NCBI GenBank assembly: GCA_014218235.1
Contig: CM024753.1
Coordinates: 183,062,348-183,126,347, forward strand
Origin: Colocasia esculenta
Taxonomy: Eukaryota; Streptophyta; Magnoliopsida; Alismatales; Araceae
DNA: 64,000 bases
Reading direction: 5' to 3'
Below the pieces are notes generated by a model. That model was not told the DNA's origin. It did no database searches and worked only from the letters and a program-made list of their open reading frames with translations. The translations under genes and the position numbers were made by a program. Below are positions 10,240-19,264 of this stretch, one piece after another. Positions within the stretch are counted from its first letter, which is position 1; each line of letters begins with the position of its first letter.

Positions 10240-11283
10240 GACACCATGAGAATCGAGACTATGCAGTCCCGATTCGCAGGAGTCTCGCCGCCAGCCCCTT
10301 TCTCCCCCATTTTTCCCCCTTCTCCCTCAAGGAAACCCCAGATCTACACTCTAGGAGACCCAAGGAGCCTTCCTACGCGGATTTGAAGGTGCTTGGAGGC
10401 GTTCTTGGGCTTCTCTCATCACTCTCTTCATCCATTTCACTGCTTTGAAGGTAACCCTCCATGTATCTTCCATTTTTTGCTGTTTTTTGTTGATGTATGG
10501 GAAGTATATTCTTGGGAAATGATGTTGCAAGTGATTAGTGTTCACTTGCAACCATTTCCCCCTTGAATCTTCCATTTTTTCACATAGATTTGCCCATTTT
10601 CTTCCAATTTCGAATTTCTGAAATTATTTAAAAACAAAACAAAAAATTCAAACATGATGTTGCAAGTGTTTAGTGTTCACTTGCCACCATTTCTCCCTTG
10701 AATCTACATTTTTTACACAGATTTGGCCATGTTCTTCCATTTTTAATTTTCTGAAATTATTTTTAAAAAAAACAGAAATTGGAACGAAATTATTTTTAAA
10801 AAAATCAGAATTTGCAACCATGATGTTGCAAGTGTTTAGTGTTCACTTGCAACCATTTCTCTCTTGAATCTTCAATTGTTTCACATAGATTTGCCCATTT
10901 TCTTCTAATTTTGAATTTCTGAAAATATTTAAAAAAACACACAATTCAAACATGATGTTGCAAGTGTTTAGTGTTCACTTGCCACCATTTCTCCCTTGAA
11001 TCCACATTTTTTACACAGATTTGGCCATGTTCTTCCATTTTTAATTTTCTGAAATTATTTAAAAAAAACAGAAATTGCAACGAAATTATTTTAAAAAAAA
11101 ATCATAAATTGCAACCATGATGTTGCAAGTGTTTAGTGTTCACTTGCAACCATTTCTCCCTTGAATGATTGAATCTACAAAATTTTCATATAGAGTTGGC
11201 CATTTTCTTCAATTTTCATATATGATTGAATCTACATAAATTGTTTTTCATTTTGAAATTTAATGAATATTTATTTTACGTAG
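10240..11283 (+). other. hAT E 5' leader and first intron with hairpin repeats
   Basis: A leader exon probably ends at GAAG|GTAACC (10450/10451). An intron runs to TACGTAG|ATGG just before the transposase ATG at 11284. The intron holds five spaced copies (about 10523, 10660, 10822, 10957 and 11123) of a block containing GTTGCAAGTG, a short loop and CACTTGCAAC, a perfect 10-bp stem, spaced about 130-165 bases apart. Confidence 0.5.
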
Positions 11284-13711
11284 ATGGCACCGAAGAAAGC
11301 CACTAGTGAGGACATTGGGTGGCAGCATGGAACTGCATTGGGCAGTAGGCACAATTACAAGTGCAACTACTGCGGCCATACGGGACAAGGAGGTGGCGTC
11401 TCTCGCCTAAAGAAGCACCTTGCAAGTGGGCGGCTTGCAGGATACCATGATGTGCAAGGTTGCAAATCGGTGCCTGCTGAAGTGAAGCGGCTCATGATTG
11501 AACACTTGAAGGGTGTTCGGGCCGAGACGCAAAGAAAGAGGGCGGACAGGGAGATGTAGGAGAGGATCATCTCAGGAAGGCAGCGAGATGAAGACGACGA
11601 TGATGAGCCAGAAATTCATGCATAGTATGTGCCTGATGTCCCCGAGCAGAGAGGGAGTTTTGAGGTTGGCAGTAGTAGTGGAGGCAGTGGGTCCAGAGTT
11701 GGGGGCGAGGCGCAGTCCCGTCGGTTTTCCAATGTGGGTGATTACTTCACTCATATTCCAACTGACATCCCAATCCCAGAACAACATGAAAGGCAAAGGA
11801 AGAAATCCACAGGTGTAACCTTAGAAGAGGTGGATCCTAACATATATTCTCGGGAGCATGGAAAGCAAACGAGAATTGATGATGCATACAACCAACAAGG
11901 GCCTAGATATAAAGTGGGTCGTGCAGTGGCTAAATGGTGGCATCATTCGGACATTTCATTTAATACAGCTAATAGCCCATATTACAAAACCATGATCCAG
12001 GAGGTACAATAACATGGGCTTTATGTGCAACCACCCTCATCAAGAGATTTGGCAGGGAGATACCTAGATGAAGAAATGCATGAGATCAAGTCATATATCC
12101 AAAGCTTCAAAAAAAAGTGGGAGAAATATGGTTGCACATTGATGTGTGATGGTTGGTCAGGTACCACCAAGAGTAGCCTTATCAACTTTCTTGTGTATTG
12201 TGATAGACAGGTGTTCTACCACAAATCTGTTGATGCATCCGATAGAGTGCACAATGCTGAATATATTTTGAGTTTGATGCGAGAGGTTGTGAATGAGATA
12301 GGAGAGCAATATATTGTGCAGGTGGTGACCGATAATGGCTCTGCATACAAGAAGGCAGGGAGAAGTTGATGCTTCTTTATCCCCATCTTCCTTGTGTAGC
12401 ACACTGTGTAGATTTGATGTTGAAAGAGATTGGCACATTGCAACCTGTCAGGACGGTGGTGGAGGCTGGGTAGAAAATCACAAGATACATTTATAATCAT
12501 CATGTTGTATTGGCGTGGATGAGAGAGTCCACAGGTGGAGAGTTGCTGAGGCCGGCTATCACCAGCTTTGCAACTAATTTCATTACCTTACAAAGTCTCC
12601 TAAAGCAGAAAGATGGTCTAAAACGTATATTTAGGACAGACAGATGGATGCAGAGTACTTTTGCAGGGACTGCTGATGGTAAAGAGGTTGAAGGGATCGT
12701 TTGCAGCGCTAATTTCTGGGACCGAGTATTCAAGCTGGTGCAAATCATTGAACCTCTTTATGAGGTTTTGAGGGTGGTTGATGGGGATAGGAGACCAACC
12801 ATAGGGTTGGTTTATGCAAAAATTGAAGCTGCAAAGAAGAAGATCCGTGATGTGTCCCCTCGTTATGCACACTTGGTCTTGGACGTTGTTGAGGATCGGT
12901 GGGACCGACAAATGAGTTGAGATCTACATATGGCGGGTGAGAAAATTTTACTTCAAGTTGGTTTTCATTTTAGTACAATCATGATAATTTATTTTATACC
13001 CTCATTGCAGCTTACTATCTCCATCCTGCTTACCATTATGCGTTGGAGCTATCGTACAAGGATGACTTGACGGCCGCCTTTACGCAGGTTATTGAAAGAC
13101 TGTCAAGGAGTCCATTGGAAGCAGAAGATACTATTGATCAGGCGAGCATTAATCTCCCTACATTATGTTTATGTCAATTATTCACTTAAATATTTTTCTA
13201 ATGGACTTCATTGCGGCAGATGAAGAGCTTTCGAGAAGGGGTTGGGAGTTTTGCGGAGCCATCCGCCATTGCTGGTCGGGACCGTATTGACGGCGGTAAT
13301 GTGCTTTCCCTTTTATAATTAGATATTAGTAAACTCAACGATTGACTAATTGAGGAAAACTATTTTTTTTTTACAGCTAATTGGTGGTTCATCTTTGGGC
13401 ACTCGACACCCATATTAAGGAAAATTGCAGTGAATATCCTGTCACAGACCTCCTCCTCCAGTGGGTGTGAGAGAAACCGGAGCACCTTTGCATTGATACA
13501 CACCAAAGTCCAGAACAGGTTGTCATATAGGCGGTTGGATAATTTGGTGTATGTGCATTACAATATGAGGTTGAGGGTGAAGCATTTAACAGATGATCCA
13601 AAGAGGGGGGAGGTGGAGTATGATCCAGTTAACATTGGGTTCCTACGAAATGATGAAGACCCAATAGTTGCATGGGTTGCACGAGCGACCAAAGAGCGGG
13701 AAGAGTACGAG
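11284..13711 (+). pseudogene. hAT E transposase, N-terminal and central parts (broken)
   Basis: Starts with a BED-type zinc finger (11284-11559), seen in CNYCGHTGQGGGVSRLKKHL. A DUF659-type part of the RNase H-like transposase core follows (12025-12369), with CDGWSGTTKSSLINF and VVTDNGSAYKKAG. The central region (12510-12920) ends YAHLVLDVVEDRWDRQMS. After three introns the dimerisation exon (13377-13711) holds SQTSSSSGCERNRSTF. Breaks: in-frame TAG at 11557 and about 11623, TAA at 12010-12012, a frameshift near 12360, TAG near 12470 and TGA at 12918-12920. One intron donor reads GC (about 13142) instead of GT. The frame runs straight into the insertion site of A and resumes at 38068. It is related to, but not the same subfamily as, F1. 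Confidence 0.85.
13707..13711. repeat. Left target-site duplication of element A (ACGAG)
   Basis: ACGAG immediately precedes the 5' LTR and is repeated at 38063-38067 after the 3' LTR. Removing A and one copy restores an uninterrupted hAT codon series, which proves the insertion. Confidence 0.9.
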
Positions 13712-14453
13712 TGTTGAACGGCAAAAGTGTGACACGTTTATTTCAGCGGAAATTACAAAATCCATCAGATGATGGTCCGGCGACTAGCCTAGTTGAAGCC
13801 TATTTTGGCGGATGACGGTTCAAGTCGTGGACATGATGAAAGGGGCCGTTGGGCCACGAAAATTAAATGTTGGTTATCAGCAGGCCTGGTTACAATACAT
13901 TATCAGCAGCCTGCTCAGAGGCCAAAAAGTTGTGATTTAAAATGACCCCAAGGTTATTTAAGTTACAAACTTATTAGCGGAATCCTTCCCCAAAATTCAG
14001 CAGGGGAGTTCCGGCCCTTAAAATGGTGCCCGGAGTCCCGGTTAAAATGAAAGTACAAGGAGAACATGTCTCCGTTCAAAGTACGAAGCACGGAAAAATC
14101 CGGCAGCACAAGGTCTATAGACCGAGTACGAAGGACAAGTACAAAGAACAAGCTCGAGGAAGAACTCCGAGGCTTGCAAAGGCACCCTCTGATCGGGCAG
14201 AACTCCGAGAAGTTGGGGCGAAGCGCCAAGGAAACGGAGCCGGACTCCAGCAGCACCTCCGGCAGCACAAGGTCTATAGACCAATACAAAGAACAAGCAC
14301 AAAGAACAAGCTCGAGGAAGAACTCCGAGGCTTGCAAAGCACCCTCCGATCGGGCAAAACTCCGAGAAGTCGGGCGAAACTCCAAAAAACAAGCAGGACT
14401 TCAGCAGCACCTCCGGGCTCCAACAAGTCCTGGAAATGAGGGTGTAGGGGGGG

Positions 14454-14805
14454 TATTTATAGACAAAATCCCCCCCTCTCCCCTCTCTTTCCATCGGTTA
14501 GGACCCCCTAACCGATGGTGACCTCACAATGAGGTCACCATCGGTTAAGGGGGGGTCTCCCCCTAACCGATGGTGACCTCAACATGAGGTCACCATCGGT
14601 TAAGAGGCTAACCGATGGTGACCTAAGCATGAGGTCACCATCGGTTGCCCCTAACCGATGGTGACCTCATGATGAGGTCACCATCGGTTAAGGGGGACTC
14701 TCCCCTAACCGATGGTCTAACCGATGGTGACCTCATGATGAGGTCACCATCGGTTGGGTCTCTCTCCCCTCTCCCACACGTAAGGGGCCGAAACCCCTAT
14801 AAATA
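14454..14805. promoter_or_regulatory. Divergent TATA boxes bracketing a palindrome array (5' LTR)
   Basis: TATTTATA at 14454-14461 is a TATA box on the minus strand and TATAAATA at 14798-14805 is one on the plus strand. Between them are five palindromes with arms AACCGATGGTGACCTCA. The forward box is the expected LTR promoter. The reverse box points back into U3 and would drive divergent transcription (inference). Confidence 0.55.
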
Positions 14806-15034
14806 CCCCCCCTATTCCAAAGGAAAGGGGGGTCTTCCATTTGCTCCGGCGAAGCCCTGTTGGAAAAATCCCAGAAAATAGAAAAAAGAGCATTTGCTCA
14901 TTCCCTCTCTCATTCTCAAATCCCTCCCGTCCGGTGTGTGAAGGTACAAATCCCCTTCTTTAGCCCGATAGGCCAGGCGCGGAAAGGAGAGCGGTCGGCG
15001 TAATCGTCATCAGCATTCCTTCTTAATCTCCATC

Positions 15035-15164
15035 CCCCACATCGAGCGAGTCTCTGTGGGGTGATATTCCCGGGGTTTAAATGCCGTCCATATCGAGCGA
15101 GTCTCTATGGACACATGGTATTTAAATACCCATGTTCTCCCCGCCCATCGAGCGAGTCTCTGGG
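15035..15164. ncRNA. Three consecutive stem-loops with invariant 13-nt loop
   Basis: Stems CCCCACA/TGTGGGG (15035-15041 with 15055-15061), GTCCATA/TATGGAC (15086-15092 with 15106-15112) and CCCA/TGGG (15144-15147 with 15161-15164) each enclose the same 13-nt loop TCGAGCGAGTCTC. They lie downstream of the LTR TATA, so they are probably in the transcribed leader. The ncRNA type is used here for a predicted RNA structure; no separate transcript is claimed. Confidence 0.6.
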
Positions 15165-15175
15165 ATGGTGGATTT

Positions 15176-16000
15176 TGTGCTTATATGTATATGTTTTCTT
15201 GAGGAGACTCTGCCCAAGCGGAGGTTCTGCCCAAGGACATATTCGTATATTCACAAATTTGTGTTCTTATATATATGTTTCTTAAGACGAAACTCTGCCC
15301 AAGCGGAGGTTCCGTCCATGAACACATATATAAAGATCACAAATTTGTAATTATACAAATATGTTCCTTAAGGAGAATCTCACCCGGGCAAAAATCTCTC
15401 TCAGGGGACGTATCCATGTAAATACAAACTCGTGTTATATGTATATGTTTCTTAGAGGAAACTCTGCCCAAGCGGAGGTTCTGTCCGAGAACATATTCGT
15501 ATATTCACAAATTTATGTTCTTATGTATATGTTTCTTAGAGGAAACTCTGCCCAAATGGAGACTCCCCTAAGAACATATCCATAAAATCACAAATTTGTG
15601 CCTATACGCATATGTCTCTTAGGAGGAATCTTGCCCGGACAAAGTTCCCTCTAAATTCATATCCGTATAATCACAAACTTCATGTTTATATAAATGTATT
15701 TCTTAGTGGAATCTCTGCCCAAATAGAGACTCCGCCCGAGAATATATCTATATAATCACAAATATGCCCCATTTGTATATGTTTCTCAAAAAAAAAGGGG
15801 ACTCCGTTCATACGGGGGGCTCCTTCTTATCGGATACTCTGCTCAAGTGGAGATACCGTTGAGAATATATTTACAAAGTGCAAATTTGTGTTTATACACA
15901 TATATCTCTTTAAGGCAAAGTCCCTCCGGGTAAAGTTTCTCCCGAGAATACATGGATATAAACATATGCCAATATGAAAATATCTCTACAAGGACACCCT
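15176..16000. repeat. LTR tandem sub-repeats of about 83 bp
   Basis: Nine or so units, each opening with a form of CAAATTTGTG...TATATGTTTCTTA, followed by a short hairpin of the form CTCTGC-CCAA-GCGGAG, then GAACATAT. Stem bases vary with wobble or compensatory pairs. The same array recurs in the 3' LTR (36085-36900) and in reverse in the B-family LTRs. Confidence 0.75.
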
Positions 16001-16990
16001 GCCTAAGTGGGGACTCACCAAGACATATCCACCTATTCAAAAAATATAATAATAGAAAAAAAAGGGATTGTGATAATATACACACATCCAAAGAAAAAGG
16101 GAAGTGGGACAAGAACCGTGCTCAGATACCCTAAATGGGAGCACATATGCACCTCCACGAGGAATATACCCGTGGAAATGGACTTCGGACAAAAATCACG
16201 AATGGGACAAGAACTTCCGTGGAGATACATCCATATGATCTCCGGAAATTGGACCCGCACAAGTACGAAATGAGGAGAAAAGAAACTCTACCTCAAACTC
16301 GGACTCTGCTCAGAAATGGCATTGCAAAAGAACCTCATATAAAAATTTGCACAATCATCCTTCTAATATGGAAGTGTTACTCTGGGTTATAACACCCCCA
16401 AGTTCAGAATCAAAATCTTCGGGCATATACCCGTTCACAATAATAATCTCCATGTTTTCCCAAATGAAAACCCATAACCAACCTTTTGTAAAAAGGAGAA
16501 AAAGACCTCAAATCGGTCCACGGGTATATACCCGCTCCCCTTTTCAAAAGAAATCAAACTTTGGACTCCCAAAAAGGCAGTCATTTCAAAAATAAAATAT
16601 CCAAAACAAAAGTATTTCAAAACAATCAAAAGAAAGGAAAAACATGTCATAATCAGGATTTTCAAGAAAAAGCATGCATATTTTTCTCGTCCTTTTACTA
16701 TGAAATGGTATTCGGGTTTAGACCGGTATCAAATAATACCAAGTGTCCTAACTCGATGTAAATGTAACATCGATTCCGATCGATGGAGACAGAGGTCCAG
16801 CACATGCTACCCTAATCACCTGATGAGAATAGACATGGGACTCAAGAAGTTCAGATAAAAAACGGCGCACCCGTCCGTTCGCGGACACACCCGTCCTTTT
16901 TCGGACACCATACCCGTCCGTTCCACGGACACCAACCTTGTCCTTTCCCCGGACACCAAAATTCTTCTTCCGCATCGCGCGGACTCTTTT

Positions 16991-17022
16991 TCTGTCTGTT
17001 AGACAGGCTGGCACGCCCCCGC
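16991..17022 (+). promoter_or_regulatory. Hairpin plus internal PBS-like motif inside the LTR
   Basis: CTGTCT-GTT-AGACAG is immediately followed by GCTGGCACGCCCCCGC. Its first dozen bases are the same as the start of the true PBS at 17134-17153. The pairing recurs in the 3' LTR (37919-37950), in the LTR at 6553-9610, and in family D LTRs. Confidence 0.5.
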
Positions 17023-17135
17023 AAATATCAAAATATAAAACAATAAATACATACGCCAAATAAAATGAATGAACGCATGTCCACCGCGATATTTTCAAAA
17101 AAAAAAGGAAAATTCTCTTCCCCCGTGTCAACAGC

Positions 17136-17153
17136 TGGCACGCCCGGTGGGAC
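17136..17153 (+). promoter_or_regulatory. Primer binding site of element A
   Basis: TGGCACGCCCGGTGGGAC starts two bases after the LTR end. It would pair with the 3' end of a cellular tRNA ending in TGCCA. Element D has nearly the same sequence (52790-52806, minus). I do not assign the tRNA isotype. Confidence 0.8.
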
Positions 17154-17263
17154 CTCTTCTCACCATTCATAGTAAAAAGGATGAGACTTATATGCTGTTT
17201 ATGAAAATCCTGATATTGCTATTTCCTTTTGAAGGTACTTAAAAAGAAACAAATCCCAAACTG

Positions 17264-18300
17264 TTGAAGATGGCCGTCACTTATGGACCGCTAGTCGTCA
17301 ACAACCATGCCAGGTTCGGTTACCTGGCGACTCCGATCATATTCGGAGATTTCCCTGCAGTCGTCGGATCCCCTTTCTTTCTGGGAGTGGTTCCGGCCCA
17401 TCAACAGGAGGAAGCTGCTCAAATATCTTCCTCCCACAAATCAACAAAGAAAAGTCACAACAACAATGGACGTGTCAAGGCTCGTTCCGCTCCTGTCAAA
17501 ACAGGCACCCAAATGCCTGTGAAGAATGTTGCTGTCAAAGGGGGCAAACCCCATTCAACTCAAGCTCGGACCTATTCGGTCCATATGATCTCCTCTACCA
17601 TTGTAGCTCCTGTCTCCTCACAGCGGGGGCAAAATAAACGCCACAAGAACAGGAGGCCGCCCGCCGCCATCTCCAGATCTGGCAAGTCTGTCATGGTCGG
17701 AAATGTGCGAGTGCGCCTTGATGGTACTCCACCTACCACTCCTCGTGATAGGTATATTCCAAATATCCCAACCTCGAACCGCTTCTCAGCTCTACGGTGG
17801 TTCCGAGGAAAACATGAAGATTCCATGGTGAAAGCCGATGTCAAGCAAAAGACGCGGCATTTTACCAAGTTGAAACAAATCTGGGTTCCCAAAAAGAGAG
17901 TCCAGAAGTTCAAGAAAAATCAGGCAGATGCATCAAAGGTGATTCAAAGAAAAAGCAACACCGAAGATGCCTCTCTTCAATATGCTGAATCTGAACATCC
18001 CAGAGGATGGAAAAGAAAAGGCATATACAGAAAGCCAAACTACAATCCTCAAGGCCCGGAGAATACCCGGGTGGTCGAAGAAATTCCAACTCAACAATCC
18101 AGGGCTCGCGTATCGGTCTTCGACCGTATATCGTGGATCCCAGAATCCTGTAAGCCAAAGGCAATTCCTAGCACCAGTACTCGTCCGGCAAAAAGGCGAC
18201 GTGTTACTTGGGCAGCTCGGGGAACACCCAAGCTTATAATCTTCTCATGTTATACTACTGGAAGGGAAGTTGGCGAACTCGCGGAGCAAATCGCGGAAGC
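17264..18300 (+). CDS. Element A ORF1 / Gag N-terminal region
   Basis: Open from ATG at 17264 to the stop at 18592; coding homology is lost after about 18300, where the frame should change. It is basic and Lys/Arg-rich, with no recognised domain. Two blocks are conserved in element D on the minus strand at 52032-52560: VVGSPFFLGVVPAHQ near the N terminus, and KSVMVGNVRVRLDG near residue 145. Conservation across families shows this is a real ORF. Extra N-terminal ORF1 sequence is known in Ogre/Tat elements. Function unknown; possibly nucleic acid binding because of its charge (inference). Confidence 0.65.
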
Positions 18301-19235
18301 CACCCCAATATTCCCACAGAAGATGTCCATCCTAATATCAGGCAGTTCGTCAGAAGAACTCACCAACCTGGCGGGCAAATTGGCCCCTCTAATCAAACTT
18401 CTCTTCCAACTGATATTCAACATGAGGGTACTCAAATTCCCTTCCTTGAAGAAACAAATATTCAACTTGAAGAAGGTGGACCCTCTACCTCTGGTAGTCA
18501 TCCCGTCATCAACTTGCCGACAAAAGAAAATTTCCACGCAATGGCGGATGACGACAAATATGAAGTCATGCAACAGTGGCGGTCTGAAATGACCTCACTT
18601 GTCAATGAGATGAGACGATTGGCAACTTCAAGCCATCGACCATCCATAGAACCGGTTGCTGCTCAACATCAACCACAAAACCAGCATCCGGAGGATTTAT
18701 CTCATTACATAATCCAGCAATTTCTTCAACTGGTCTTCTCCCTCAAGCTACGGGTCCGGATATCAATGACCCATCTAATATCATGCCTCCTCAAACAGAA
18801 GCCTTGCAAATTCAAAGGCATGAAATAAAGAAGATGGTTGAAGATATGTTCGCCCAGCAGGGCGAGGGTATTCAGGCTACGGGTTTATATTCTGTCCCGT
18901 TCCCTATACATCATCAACTCAAGAAGCTGCCAGAATCATGTCCCAAAGTCCCAAAGTTGCCTAAATATGATGGGCATGGGACACCTCGGGAGCATGTGGC
19001 ACATTATATAATTGCCATGGGCGATCTTGCATCTGAGGAATCATATCTCCTCAGATATTTTGCAACTTCTTTAACAGGAGTCGCATTTCAATGGTATGCA
19101 AAGCTCAAGGTTGGCTCAGTTCTCGACTGGGCTGATATGCAATCAAAATTCTATGATCGCTTCAAACAGCAGAAAGGAAGGTCTCTCTTGCTGAGTTATG
19201 CTCCCTCAAACAAAACAAAGGGGAGTCAGCAATAG
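18208..19235 (+). CDS. Element A Gag, capsid-like domain (frameshifted)
   Basis: Frame 18208-18828 holds AMADDDKYEVMQQWRSEM. Frame 18783-19235 holds the retrotransposon Gag domain, including LPKYDGHGTPREHVAHYI, ATSLTGVAFQWYAKLK and VLDWADMQSKFYDRF. The homologous Gag in D (50357-51825, minus) is open through the whole region, which shows where A shifts frame: about 18260-18300, about 18730 and about 19168. The last is a one-base loss after the DRF codons. Gag would form the particle and package the RNA. As read, no intact Gag can be made. Confidence 0.8.
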
Positions 19236-19264
19236 ACTTCATCCAAAGGTGGAGGGAGTTTAGC

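Larger units (their letters stand above)
13712..17133 (+). repeat. Element A 5' LTR
   Basis: TGTTGAACGG...GTGTCAACA. Internal order: U3 with short duplicated CTCGAGGAAGAACTCCGAGG blocks (14150-14340), a reverse TATA (14454-14461), a palindrome array (14491-14755), a forward TATA (14798-14805), three covarying hairpins (15035-15164), a sub-repeat array (15176-16000), CGGGTATATACCCG palindromes (about 16523), and a hairpin plus PBS-like motif (16991-17022). It has five complete U3 palindromes against four in the 3' LTR. Confidence 0.92.
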
